DNA from: Cytophagales bacterium
GTDB lineage: Bacteria > Bacteroidota > Bacteroidia > Cytophagales > Flammeovirgaceae
Length of the DNA: 64,000 nucleotides
Assembly: GCA_025056215.1 (NCBI GenBank)
Contig: JANWWC010000004.1
Location: 62,001 to 126,000, forward strand
Direction: 5' to 3'
Shown here: positions 17,651 to 26,839 of the stretch, piece after piece
Layout of the letters: every line of letters begins with the position of its first letter
Position numbering within the stretch: the first letter of the stretch is position 1
Program-made: the position numbers and the translations under genes
The notes under the pieces: generated by a model
The model's database searches: none
What the model was told of the DNA's origin: nothing
The model's input: the letters and a program-made list of their open reading frames with translations, nothing else

Positions 17651-19279
17651 ATGGCAGGTGGTAAATTAACGCCTCGTCAGGCGATGATTAATATGATGTA
17701 CCTTGTTCTCACAGCCCTTTTGGCATTGCAAGTGAGTAACTCGGTACTGGACAAGTTTATCTTTATAGACCAAAGTCTGCAGCACTCCTACAAACTCATG
17801 ATGGATGCTAACGATAGGCAAATAGGAGGCATTAAAATGGTAGTGGAAAAAAATGGCAACCGTCCTGAGGATGTTGCAGTACTGAAGGCAGCAGAAGAAG
17901 TGAAAAAACTTACTAAGGAATTGGAGACATACATAGGTGATGTGCGTGAAGAAATTGTAAAGCGTACTGGAGGAAGAACGGAAGATGGGAAATTAGTAGG
18001 CGCAAAAGACTATGATAAGCAAATGGCTTACACTCTTGGACCTGAAGGTTCAAAGAGTGGAGAAGCTTATACCATGAAAAGAAAGATTGAGGAATACATT
18101 GCTAATCTGGAAAGAATTGCAGCAAGTGTAAAAATGGCTAAGGATACTACCGTTTTGAAGTTAGATCCTATGACACTTGACGCAAAAGATATGCCAGAGT
18201 TTGCCAAAGACCAAGACCAAAGAAACAAAGACTGGGCCTATTTAAATTTCGATCATACTCCTACAGTTGCTTGTATGGCTGTTATCAGTCAGATTCAAAA
18301 TGAAATTGCCCAAAGAGAGCAAAAAACAATTGAGTACTTGGCTTCAAAGATTGGTGCGAAGGATATTAAATTCGATAGGGTATTTGCTGTAGTAAGTCCA
18401 CGCTCTAGGATCGTTGCAGCAGGAACAGAATACGAAGCTGAAATGTTTATTGCAGCATCTTCTAGCGGAATTGTTCCTCGCATGACATCTTCTGTAGGTC
18501 CTGTTAAAGTAGAAGATGGCAAAGGAAAAATTAAGTTCATTGCATCGGGAAGTAACTATGATGCTGACGGAAATGAGAGAAAGCAATGGACTGGCTCTAT
18601 TACTATCAGTACCGCTTTTGGGGATACAACTTTTCAAGTAAAAGAAGAATATATTGTAGCAAAGCCTGTTATACAAGTACAAGCAGCCGCCGTTTCAGCA
18701 TTGTATTTGAATTGTGGTAATGAGCTTAATATTCAGGTTCCTGCATTGGGTTCTGCATATGATCCCAAATTTACAGCTGATGGCGCTGAGGTTATTCAAG
18801 GTGCTAAAAAAGGTGTTATTACTGTAGTGCCTAACAAAGCCGAGGTTGCTATTTCTGTGTATAGTTCTGGCAACTTACTCGGAGTAGAGAAGTTCAAAGT
18901 AAAGAAGATTCCAGATCCTACAGCGATCGCCAGAAATGGAAATAAGGAAATTGATTTGAAGAATGGTGTAAGTCTCGCACAAATTCCTCGTTCGATCAAT
19001 ATTTTGATGAAGCCCGATGCGAGCTTCGCAGAGTTTCTTCCTAAAGATGCGCGTTATAAAGCAACGGAGTGGGAAATTACGCTTGCTCGCGGTAAGAGAG
19101 CGATTTCTACTAAAAAAGTAACCTCTGATGAAGTGAACATCACCGATATGGCTGCGCAAGCAAAAGAAGGCGACCGTTTTGTGATTGAAATTAAGAGCGT
19201 AAAACGCATGAACTTTAAAAATGCTGTAGAAGACGTGAAGAGTTTTAACAACCCGATTATAAACATTCCTATAAACTAA
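17651..19279 (+). CDS. gldM: T9SS/gliding motor protein GldM (PorM)
   Basis: GldM partners GldL in the inner membrane and spans the periplasm to push on the outer-membrane ring. The protein starts MAGGKLTPRQAMINMMYLVLTALLALQVSN, the hallmark N-terminal helix that inserts through the GldL pentamer, then a long helical domain (residues about 45-220) and beta domains (about 225-542) beginning near FDRVFAVVSPRSRIVAAG and including GSNYDADGNERKQWTG. The N-terminal 542-residue architecture agrees with four periplasmic domains. The gene follows gldL by 33 nt and precedes gldN by 8 nt. Confidence 0.97.
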   Translation: MAGGKLTPRQAMINMMYLVLTALLALQVSNSVLDKFIFIDQSLQHSYKLMMDANDRQIGGIKMVVEKNGNRPEDVAVLKAAEEVKKLTKELETYIGDVREEIVKRTGGRTEDGKLVGAKDYDKQMAYTLGPEGSKSGEAYTMKRKIEEYIANLERIAASVKMAKDTTVLKLDPMTLDAKDMPEFAKDQDQRNKDWAYLNFDHTPTVACMAVISQIQNEIAQREQKTIEYLASKIGAKDIKFDRVFAVVSPRSRIVAAGTEYEAEMFIAASSSGIVPRMTSSVGPVKVEDGKGKIKFIASGSNYDADGNERKQWTGSITISTAFGDTTFQVKEEYIVAKPVIQVQAAAVSALYLNCGNELNIQVPALGSAYDPKFTADGAEVIQGAKKGVITVVPNKAEVAISVYSSGNLLGVEKFKVKKIPDPTAIARNGNKEIDLKNGVSLAQIPRSINILMKPDASFAEFLPKDARYKATEWEITLARGKRAISTKKVTSDEVNITDMAAQAKEGDRFVIEIKSVKRMNFKNAVEDVKSFNNPIINIPIN

Positions 19280-19287
19280 AGTCAATT

Positions 19288-20157
19288 ATGTTGCGAAAAG
19301 TTGCAGTTTCTTTATCGTTCTCATTCTTATCTCTTGTGCTTTTTGCACAAGAGATGGATGATAATGGGCATAATTTCAATTCTGTGCGCCCTATTCGACG
19401 TGCTGACATCATGTTCAAGCGAACTATTTGGTATTCAATTGATTTGAGAGAAAAGCAGAACGAGCCTTTTTTTGCTGTGAATAATGAAATTTCTAAAATT
19501 ATTATAGATGCAGTGCGCGCTGGTGTTCTCAGACCCTTCCGCAATGACTCTCTTACCTCGCGCCTTACAAGAGATGAATTTTTGGAAAACCTGAAGATAC
19601 CAGGTGCTGACGAAGGGCTTTCGGAAGAAGACATCGCGATGGGTTTTGGAGGAGGTGATGATGCTTTTGGAGGCGATAGCTGGGGAGGAGATAGTGGATG
19701 GGGTGGTGGAGGAGATAGCAAATCTAAAGATGCGGCAGCTGATGAATTTTTCCCTAAGCAAATTTACTTACTTGAAATTAAGGAAGATCTGATTTTTGAC
19801 AGAAAAAGAAGCAGAATGTATCACGATATCCAATCTGTTAAATTGATTATTCCAGGAGATTTGTATCCTACTGGCATTGATAAAGAATTAGCTACCTTTT
19901 CTTACAAAGAACTCGTGGAAAATGTTTTTAAAGACAACCCACAGGCAGTTTGGTTCAATCCACAAAATACTGCTGAACATCGCAACCTTCAAGACGCTTT
20001 TGATTTGTTAATGCAATCTGGAAGGATAATTAAGTATTCAAATCCTAAAGATAAAATGATTGTAGACATGTATGGCGACGGAGAGCAAGCTTTAGGGAAA
20101 TCTTACGAATACAAGTATAAACTTGTAGATTATGAATCGGAAGTTTGGTGCTACTAA
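19288..20157 (+). CDS. gldN: T9SS/gliding ring protein GldN (PorN) with a Gly/Asp/Trp-rich insert
   Basis: GldN is a periplasmic protein that forms the GldK/GldN ring. The 289-residue protein has a signal peptide (through LVLFAQEMDD) and typical segments VRPIRRADIMFKRTIWYSIDLREK, IIDAVRAGVLRPF, YLLEIKEDLIFDRKRSRMYH and LATFSYKELVENVF. Between about residues 113 and 147 there is a glycine/aspartate/tryptophan-rich stretch containing repeated GGD and GWGGG units, unlike the rest of the sequence; it probably forms a flexible loop. The gene ends 22 nt before a strong terminator. Confidence 0.95.
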   Translation: MLRKVAVSLSFSFLSLVLFAQEMDDNGHNFNSVRPIRRADIMFKRTIWYSIDLREKQNEPFFAVNNEISKIIIDAVRAGVLRPFRNDSLTSRLTRDEFLENLKIPGADEGLSEEDIAMGFGGGDDAFGGDSWGGDSGWGGGGDSKSKDAAADEFFPKQIYLLEIKEDLIFDRKRSRMYHDIQSVKLIIPGDLYPTGIDKELATFSYKELVENVFKDNPQAVWFNPQNTAEHRNLQDAFDLLMQSGRIIKYSNPKDKMIVDMYGDGEQALGKSYEYKYKLVDYESEVWCY

Positions 20158-20179
20158 AATATTAAAATAAAATAAAGTG

Positions 20180-20210
20180 AAAACCTGTGCTTCGAGAGAA
20201 CAGGTTTTTT
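20180..20210 (+). terminator. Intrinsic terminator after gldN
   Basis: Perfect 9-bp stem AAAACCTGT/ACAGGTTTT with an 11-base loop, followed by a T-run (TTTTTT). It lies 22 nt after the gldN stop, between convergent gldN and the GAF gene. On the opposite strand the stem is followed by TTTTCACTTT, so it may also work for the minus strand. Confidence 0.85.
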
Positions 20211-20217
20211 ATTATTT

Positions 20218-20925
20218 TTACCTATTTTTGATACTTTCATAAAATAAATCTTTATCATTTTTACTTTCTGGTTCTTTTTTCTCAAAGAAATTTCTGAGAA
20301 TATCTTGCTGCTCTTGCATAGCTTCTTTTGCCAAATTTATGCTCTCATATATTTTTTGAAGTTGTTCTTGTTTCACGCTATTTAAATCAAGATATAAGAA
20401 TTTGTTTTTCGAAATTTCTTTTTCCAGTTCTTTTTGATTTCTTCTGAGCTCTAATTGAAAGATTACTTGTTGAGCTAATGTTCTCAGCGCTAACTTTTGA
20501 GCATCAGATAGTTTTCTTTTTTTAGTATCGATAACGCATAGCGTTCCAATATTATAACCTTGAGGAGTTTTTAAAGGCATGCCAGCATAAAATCTAACAT
20601 AAGGTTCTCCTGTTACGTAAGGATTTTGTGAAAATCTTGCATCTTGAGTAGCATCTTCGATCTCAAAAATTTCGTCTTGTTGGATAGCATGCGTACAGAA
20701 GGATAGTTCTCTCGGGGTTTCTTGAATTTGAATTCCCACTTTTGCTTTGAACCATTGTCTTGATGAGTCAAGTAAGTTTACCAATGCAATAGGAGTCTGA
20801 CATATTTGAGAAGTAATTTTTGCTAAGTCGTTAAATACTTGTTCTTCTTCAGTATCTAATATTTCATATTTTAATAAGGCGTTTAGCCTTAAAGTTTCTT
20901 TTTGAGAGTCAGAATTATTAATCAT
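20218..20925 (-). CDS. GAF domain signalling protein
   Basis: The 235-residue cytosolic protein has a GAF domain over residues about 25-165 (DLAKITSQICQTPIALVNLLD, QWFKAKVGI, ELSFCTHAIQQ, FYAGMPLKTPQGYNIGTLCVID) and a coiled-coil C-terminus (LELRRNQKELEKEISKNK). Such proteins bind small ligands or nucleotides and commonly precede kinase or phosphatase partners. No output domain is present. The gene is 71 nt downstream of the TPR/PP2C gene on the same strand, so it may be the last member of a TonB receptor-PP2C-GAF transcription unit. Confidence 0.85.
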   Translation of the reverse strand: MINNSDSQKETLRLNALLKYEILDTEEEQVFNDLAKITSQICQTPIALVNLLDSSRQWFKAKVGIQIQETPRELSFCTHAIQQDEIFEIEDATQDARFSQNPYVTGEPYVRFYAGMPLKTPQGYNIGTLCVIDTKKRKLSDAQKLALRTLAQQVIFQLELRRNQKELEKEISKNKFLYLDLNSVKQEQLQKIYESINLAKEAMQEQQDILRNFFEKKEPESKNDKDLFYESIKNR

Positions 20926-20996
20926 AAAAAAATAGGTTTAGAGTTAAGAGAAATTACTATATAAAAAAACAAAGACTTATGACATTTTGTTTCTAA

Positions 20997-23627
20997 CTAG
21001 CCTATTTTTACTCCGACAACACAAACGTCATCAATTTGTTGATGAGTTCCAATCCAATCTTCGAGCGTATGCTCTAAAATGAGCTTTTGCTCTTCAAAAG
21101 GTTGTGTATGGATATCTGAGAGAAGTTTACGAAAGTTTTTACTCATAAATTTTCGATTATCAGGTCCACCGAAAGCATCTTGAAAACCATCGGTGTACAT
21201 ATAAATTGAATCTCCCTTTTCGAGTTGCAAAGTGTGGAGAGCATAGTCTATTAATTCAAGTTCCTGCTGTCCGCCAATAGGCTTGTTATCTCCTTTTAGA
21301 AAGATTTCTTGATGATTAGAAAACACAACAATAGGACTTTTAGCGCCAGCAAATTGCAATTGATATGAGCTATCAGATAGTAATTCCAGATGACAAATTG
21401 CAATGTCCATGCCGTCTCTTATTGTTTTTTCATCGTTTTGTTGATAAAGAAGTTTAGTAAGAGAATAGTTAAGAGTGGTAAGGATAAGGTCGGGTTGTCG
21501 TACTCCTCGCAAAAGGATAATATTATTAAGCAGTTCAATTCCGATTGTGCTCATGAAAGCACCTGGGACTCCGTGCCCTGTACAGTCAGCAACTGCAAAA
21601 GTGATAGCATTTCCCTTGGCATCTATCCAATAGAAATCTCCACTTACGATATCGCGAGGTTTGTAAAAAATAAAAGCATCGTTGAAAAACTTTCGAAAGT
21701 AACTTTCTGAAGGAAGAAGTGCTTTTTGAATTCGGCTTGCATAATTAATAGAAGAGAGAATATTAATATTTTTCTGTTCAATAATGTCGCGCTGTTGAGT
21801 AATATGACGATTAATTTTTTCTAATTCGTCTCGTTGTTGTTCGATTGTTTCCTTTGTGGCAGAAAGTTCTTCATAGCTTTGTCGAAGTTCTTCTTCATTA
21901 GCGAGAAGTTCAGCATTTTTTTCTTGAAGCTCAATTTGTTGTTTTTTAATTTCTTCATTTAAACGAGTAAGTTCCTTTCTACGTTGTTGAGAACGCATGT
22001 AGGCGTATATTACAAAAAGAAATAAAAGTGTTCCTAAAGCCATAACAAGTCTTGTATAAAACTGCGTCTTTTTCTGCTCTTGAATTTGGATTTCTTGCAG
22101 TTTTTGTTGGGCTTGTGCTAACTTAATAGCTTTTTCTTGTTCTCGCCGGATAGCCTCTTGCTCTCGGAGTTGGAGTGCTTGTTTCTCTTGCTGTTGTTGA
22201 AGGGCTAAAATCTCCTTATTACGTTTTTCAGCTTCGAGTTGTTGTTGAGCTAATAAAAGTGCTTGCTGAGCGCGTTCCTTTTCGAGTTTTTGTTTGCTCA
22301 AAAGTTGCTTTTGGAGTTCCTGTTCTTTTTGAAGAAGTTGAAGTTGTTGCTCTTTAAGTCGTAAGTCTTGCTGTTGTTTTTCTGTTTCAAGTATCATTTG
22401 TTTGAGAGCAAGTTCTTGTTTTTCTGTGTTAGCAATAAGCAGTTTAAAAGAGCTTTCTTGTTTTTCGGCTTCTAATTGTGCGGTGTTTTGTTGTTTTTGT
22501 TGTAAAGAAAGCAGTTCTATTTGCTTTTGGTTTACCTCAATAAGTTTTTGTTGATAGTATTTATAAAGGTCAATACTTCCCTCATTAGAATAAATTTCAC
22601 TCAAAATTTTGTAGCTAGCAGCTAAAATATCATATGCTTCTAGGGGTTCAGCGATTTTGATTGCACTTTCTGCAAAACTAATAGCATCTTCCATTTTTTT
22701 ATGATAAAAAGCATTAATGGCCAGATAGTTATCTGTTTCGGCCGTGCTTAACATATCTTTGTTCTGTAAAAAAATTTCTCTCGCTTTTTCATATTGACGA
22801 CGAGCATTTTCAAATTGCCTTTGATTTGTGTAAGTAATACCAGCGTTATTAAGAATGATTGCCTTGGTACGACTATAAAAAGTAATGTCATTTAGCAAAT
22901 GAATTGCTTTTTCAAAAAACAAACCTGCTTCGTATTGTTTTCCTTGTTTTTGAGATAAGTATCCTAAATTGTTAAAACAATAAGCTTCCTCTATTTTGTC
23001 TTGGTTTTCTTCGGCGAGTTTTTTGAGTTGCAAGGTATAAGAATGTGCTTTCTCAAAGTTGTTTGAGTTATTTGATAAAATAATAAGTCTTCTTAAAATG
23101 AATCGCTGTTTTTCGTAATTTTTTTGTTGAGCATAGAGAGACAATACTTTTTGATAGTTGTCTTCTGCTTCGGTGAATTTTTTGAGTCGAGAGCACACTA
23201 ATGCGAGATTTTCATACATTTCTGCTGGTGGCTGGAGATAATTTTCCAAGTATTTTTTTTCTGCTAACTGTAAGTTTTCGAGAGCTTTTTCATGGAGTTC
23301 TCTTTGAAGATAAAGTAATCCTATTTTATGGTAGCTCTCTGCTAATAGAGAGTAGTATTTTTGATTTTCAGATAAATAAGCGCTTTGCAAATATGTGTTA
23401 AGCGACTGCGAGAATTGCTGTTTGGCGCGGAAAATATCTCCTAAGAGTAAGTACGCTTTGATTTTTTCTTTAGGTTCAAGTTGAAAAAGATTTTCTTCTA
23501 ACAAAGTCTGTGCCTCGTCATACTGTGAAGTGTTATACAGATTTGTTGCTTGTTGTAAAAGGTGCTGTTGTCCTTTTAAGTAAAGACAGAAATGCAAGCA
23601 TAATAAAATCAAAAAAACTTTATGCAT
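20997..23627 (-). CDS. TPR / Gln-rich coiled-coil / transmembrane PP2C (SpoIIE-type) phosphatase
   Basis: The 876-residue protein begins with a signal sequence (MHKVFLILLCLHFCLYLKGQ), continues with about seven TPR units (residues 22-360; e.g. AEDNYQKVLSLYAQQKNYE, YCFNNLGYLSQKQGKQYEA), then a 160-residue coiled coil extremely rich in Gln, Leu, Lys and Glu, one transmembrane helix (VMALGTLLFLFVIYAYM, about 527-543), a second coiled coil, and a C-terminal SpoIIE-type PP2C domain. Phosphatase motifs VSGDFYWID, VADCTGHGVPGAFMS, YTDGFQDAFG and QIDDVCVVGV are intact. Topology implies a periplasmic TPR sensor and a cytoplasmic phosphatase. It starts one nucleotide after the TonB receptor stop codon, implying coupled translation. 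Confidence 0.92.
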   Translation of the reverse strand: MHKVFLILLCLHFCLYLKGQQHLLQQATNLYNTSQYDEAQTLLEENLFQLEPKEKIKAYLLLGDIFRAKQQFSQSLNTYLQSAYLSENQKYYSLLAESYHKIGLLYLQRELHEKALENLQLAEKKYLENYLQPPAEMYENLALVCSRLKKFTEAEDNYQKVLSLYAQQKNYEKQRFILRRLIILSNNSNNFEKAHSYTLQLKKLAEENQDKIEEAYCFNNLGYLSQKQGKQYEAGLFFEKAIHLLNDITFYSRTKAIILNNAGITYTNQRQFENARRQYEKAREIFLQNKDMLSTAETDNYLAINAFYHKKMEDAISFAESAIKIAEPLEAYDILAASYKILSEIYSNEGSIDLYKYYQQKLIEVNQKQIELLSLQQKQQNTAQLEAEKQESSFKLLIANTEKQELALKQMILETEKQQQDLRLKEQQLQLLQKEQELQKQLLSKQKLEKERAQQALLLAQQQLEAEKRNKEILALQQQQEKQALQLREQEAIRREQEKAIKLAQAQQKLQEIQIQEQKKTQFYTRLVMALGTLLFLFVIYAYMRSQQRRKELTRLNEEIKKQQIELQEKNAELLANEEELRQSYEELSATKETIEQQRDELEKINRHITQQRDIIEQKNINILSSINYASRIQKALLPSESYFRKFFNDAFIFYKPRDIVSGDFYWIDAKGNAITFAVADCTGHGVPGAFMSTIGIELLNNIILLRGVRQPDLILTTLNYSLTKLLYQQNDEKTIRDGMDIAICHLELLSDSSYQLQFAGAKSPIVVFSNHQEIFLKGDNKPIGGQQELELIDYALHTLQLEKGDSIYMYTDGFQDAFGGPDNRKFMSKNFRKLLSDIHTQPFEEQKLILEHTLEDWIGTHQQIDDVCVVGVKIG

Positions 23628-23628
23628 A

Positions 23629-25713
23629 CTAAAATCTGTATTGAAATGATAATGAAAATTGACGATTAAATACTGCTATGTTTGCGTGACCCCCATAAAA
23701 AGGTTGGATGATTTCGTATCTTGTATTAAAAATATTGTAACAAGTTATATTTAGAGCGCTATTTTGAATTATATCTTTGAATAAAATATTAAAATTAACA
23801 ACGGTAGTTGAAGGAAATAGCTGGTCTTTGGGAGTAGTAGGAGGTTCTGCATTAGGGTTATTGAGAAGCTCATTTTCATAATTTTGCATATCAGCATAAT
23901 ACTGGTAGGATTGTCCGAACCGACTGCTGAGCCACCAAACAGATGGAGAAAATGTAACTTTTTGATATGTATAAGCGATACCGCTATTAATTTTTTGAGA
24001 AGCCATTCCTATAAATGCGGTTTTTTCTTGATTAAGTAAAAATTCTGATGATAAGTTGCTCGGAAAGTTAAGAGCAGCATTTACGAAGCCTGTCCAGCTT
24101 TTGGATTTTAATAAAAGTTCTGCCTCTATTCCTCTTGTTTTGACTCTTCCTTCGTTTGTATAAGCGTTTAAATTGCCAATATAAGTAATAGCTTGTTGAA
24201 TATCAATCCAATAACTATTGATTCGAGCCGAAATGTTTTTGGTAAACTTATACCCAACTTCTATTTCGTAAGTAGAAGATGTTTCTGGGTGAAGTAGCTC
24301 TATAGTGTTAACTTCACTACTGTAAGCTTGAAATACTGTAGGAATTCGAAAAGCTTTTCCGTATAATGCTTTTAGATTGAGTTTTTTATCGAAATAAGAA
24401 ATTCCTATGCGCGGAGCTAAAGCGTTTCCATAGGTAGTGATTTCGTACCTTCCTCCGAAGGTAAGATTAAATCGATTAATTTTGATGATTCCTTGAGCAA
24501 GATTATAAAAACTTTCTGCGTATTGCGTAAATACTAATAAACTATCTTCCGCGTAGTTTCTACTTCTTAGGCCAGGTGTAAGATTAGTATTTGTGATAGA
24601 AGCAATATCTCGGAAGTATCCCGTTCCTACCCAAAGTTCTGTTCGACTAGAAGCTTTGAAATTTCCAATAATCTCTGTTTTGTAGCGACTCAATATCTGT
24701 CCTCCGATAGTTCCATATTGCTCATATATTATTTTACTGCCTGGCAGTACACTTGTTGCGATATTGTTTCCTCTGTTTAATTCTACATTGATATCTATTC
24801 CATATTTTTCTGATAGTTCGCGTTTGTAGCCTAAAAGAAAGTTGTTCATTTGATAATTAAGCTGTTCAGTATTCGCTGAATCTGGAGAAATATTAACAAG
24901 GGTAGTATGACCATCTAACCCGCTAAAATTAAAATTAGTGCGATTCCATTGAAAATAAATATTTTTATAGTCAGCTTTAAGAGTGGAATAATAAAAGTGG
25001 CGATAAGAAGTTTTTTCATTGAGCTTAAGTTCATTTCCGAAAAAATCTCTGTACAAATTTTGAGCTAGCGGACGGTAAGAAATTCCTAATAGAAAGCTTA
25101 TGTTTAAATCTTTATGTTCTGTTCCTATAGCGATTTGTCCTTGTCTTAAGAAGCCATCTTTTCCGATAATTCCTGCACTGCTTTGCAGTTCGATTCCTTT
25201 TAGTTGGTTTCCAGAAACTGTAATAATATTGATAACAGTCACTCCTGCAAATCCACCGTACAGTGCTGAGCCAGGTCCTCGAATAATTTCTACTCGCTCT
25301 ATCATGGAGGCTGGGATGGTACCAATAAAGTTATAGTTTCCATACCCTAAATCGTTGAGCATCAAACCGTTTAACATGATAAGGGCTTTACCTTCGTGAG
25401 CCCATATTCCTCGAAAACCTAAACCTACGATTTGATTAACATCTATGCCGAACTCAAAACCTGGAACCAAACGCAGTACATCAGCAATGTCTTGGCAACC
25501 ATATTTTTGAATTTCATTTCGGGTGATGACAGAGACAACAGAGGGCGCCTCCTCCAAAAATTGTTCTTTTTTGCTTGCTAAGCTAATTTTATTTGCTTCA
25601 TCTTGCTGTATTGAAGCAATATCTTGAATAGAAAGCCTTAGTATTTCGGTACTATCTTGTCCAGAAGCTACAACACTAATAAAAAAAGTAATCAAACAAA
25701 AAAAACATCTCAT
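23629..25713 (-). CDS. TonB-dependent outer-membrane receptor
   Basis: The 694-residue protein has a signal peptide (through VVASGQ), a short N-terminal segment, a plug domain from about residue 45 (LEEAPSVVSVITRNEIQKYG, DIADVLRLVPGFEFG, IERVEIIRGPGSALYGG), and a beta-barrel ending in the aromatic FSLSFQYRF typical of outer-membrane proteins. There is no carboxypeptidase-like or FecR-interaction extension of the usual length, so it is a plain receptor. The ligand is unknown; the plug reads like vitamin/siderophore-type receptors such as BtuB/CirA. It is followed with a 1-nt gap by the transmembrane PP2C gene, an unusual arrangement. Confidence 0.93.
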   Translation of the reverse strand: MRCFFCLITFFISVVASGQDSTEILRLSIQDIASIQQDEANKISLASKKEQFLEEAPSVVSVITRNEIQKYGCQDIADVLRLVPGFEFGIDVNQIVGLGFRGIWAHEGKALIMLNGLMLNDLGYGNYNFIGTIPASMIERVEIIRGPGSALYGGFAGVTVINIITVSGNQLKGIELQSSAGIIGKDGFLRQGQIAIGTEHKDLNISFLLGISYRPLAQNLYRDFFGNELKLNEKTSYRHFYYSTLKADYKNIYFQWNRTNFNFSGLDGHTTLVNISPDSANTEQLNYQMNNFLLGYKRELSEKYGIDINVELNRGNNIATSVLPGSKIIYEQYGTIGGQILSRYKTEIIGNFKASSRTELWVGTGYFRDIASITNTNLTPGLRSRNYAEDSLLVFTQYAESFYNLAQGIIKINRFNLTFGGRYEITTYGNALAPRIGISYFDKKLNLKALYGKAFRIPTVFQAYSSEVNTIELLHPETSSTYEIEVGYKFTKNISARINSYWIDIQQAITYIGNLNAYTNEGRVKTRGIEAELLLKSKSWTGFVNAALNFPSNLSSEFLLNQEKTAFIGMASQKINSGIAYTYQKVTFSPSVWWLSSRFGQSYQYYADMQNYENELLNNPNAEPPTTPKDQLFPSTTVVNFNILFKDIIQNSALNITCYNIFNTRYEIIQPFYGGHANIAVFNRQFSLSFQYRF

Positions 25714-25723
25714 GAGACAAATT

Positions 25724-25772
25724 TTAATGATAACAAATGTATGTAATATTTAAATAAATGATAGCAAATTTA
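25724..25772 (-). promoter_or_regulatory. Two similar 18-base elements, each with a -7 box, before the TonB receptor gene
   Basis: Elements TTAATGATAACAAATGTA (25724-25741) and TAAATGATAGCAAATTTA (25755-25772), written on the plus strand, match at 15 of 18 positions and are 31 bases apart start to start, close to three helical turns. On the transcribed (minus) strand each includes a TAnnTTTG box (TACATTTG and TAAATTTG). They are tandem promoters, paired operator sites, or both. Position is 11-59 bases before the receptor start. Confidence 0.55.
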
Positions 25773-25830
25773 TGTATATTTCTAGCATTTTTGTCTTACG
25801 CAGTAAAGGTTGAGCAGGAATAATTAATAA

Positions 25831-26811
25831 TTATCTCTTAAAATTTTTAAGGAAAGCTATTGCGAAAGAAATGCCTCCTACACATAAAATGGCGAGAGTT
25901 TGAGATGTGTGCATTAAAAAAGCAAAATATTCTCCTATAGATTCAGAAATTTGATAAGTTAAAAAGGCAGTGCTTACAAAAAAATGATATGAACCAATAC
26001 CTCCTGGGGTCGGAATTATAACGCCTATGCTGCCCATTACGAGTACGGTTAAGCAGCACATCATGCCTAAAGAACTTGTTTCTTCCATGCTAAAAAATAA
26101 GACGTAAGCCATTAGGTAATAAAATATCCAAATTAGAAAGCTATGAAAGATGTACCACGACAATAAGTTGTTTTGGAGTCGGAAAATGCTGAGCAATCCT
26201 TTTAATAGTTCATCAATGAAATGATACAATTTCCCTAACAGTCTGTTATGTTCTAACCAATGACGTAATCTAAAAAAAGCAATTAAAGCTAGAATGCCTA
26301 CAAGGGCTAAACCAATCAACCAAGGAAGTTTTTTTATCATCAAAGAAGAATTTCCTAATAAAAAGTTACCGAGTCGGTCGAATTCGATTGTAATTACAAC
26401 GATAGTCAGCATTCCCAAAATAATTAGATCGATCGTTCGTTCTGCCACTACAGTTCCAAAAGAGTTTGCAACCGGTACATTATCTAATTTTTTAAGTAAA
26501 CTGCATCGAGCTACCTCACCAGCGCGAGGTACGAACAAATTAACAAAGTATCCTACCATTACACACAAAAAAGCGTGAAATGTGTAGACGCTATAACCCA
26601 AGGGTTTTAATGCGATAGTCCAACGCTGAGCGCGGCTCAAATGACTTAATAAAGAAATAATGACAGAAGCATATATCCATTTGGGATTGATATATTGTAA
26701 TTTGTTGAGCATTTCATCAAAATTTTGGTCTCGATAGATGTACCAAAACAGGGCGATAGCAATACCTGATGAAATAAGATATTTAAAAATAGAAAACAAC
26801 TTTTGCTGCAT
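25831..26811 (-). CDS. Flippase-like / lysylphosphatidylglycerol-synthase-type membrane protein (UPF0104)
   Basis: The 326-residue polytopic protein has about eight membrane helices and the family pattern SRAQRWTIAL (usual form RA.RW...L), FVNLFVPRAGEVARCSLLKK, SFGTVVAERTIDLI and GVIIPTPGGIGSYHFF. Members span the inner membrane and resemble the flippase half of MprF; suggested roles are lipid or polyprenyl-linked translocation. The specific substrate is unknown. It is divergent from the Hpt gene at 27010. Confidence 0.85.
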   Translation of the reverse strand: MQQKLFSIFKYLISSGIAIALFWYIYRDQNFDEMLNKLQYINPKWIYASVIISLLSHLSRAQRWTIALKPLGYSVYTFHAFLCVMVGYFVNLFVPRAGEVARCSLLKKLDNVPVANSFGTVVAERTIDLIILGMLTIVVITIEFDRLGNFLLGNSSLMIKKLPWLIGLALVGILALIAFFRLRHWLEHNRLLGKLYHFIDELLKGLLSIFRLQNNLLSWYIFHSFLIWIFYYLMAYVLFFSMEETSSLGMMCCLTVLVMGSIGVIIPTPGGIGSYHFFVSTAFLTYQISESIGEYFAFLMHTSQTLAILCVGGISFAIAFLKNFKR

Positions 26812-26839
26812 AAGAAATTTTGAAAAAAATTTGCTCTTG

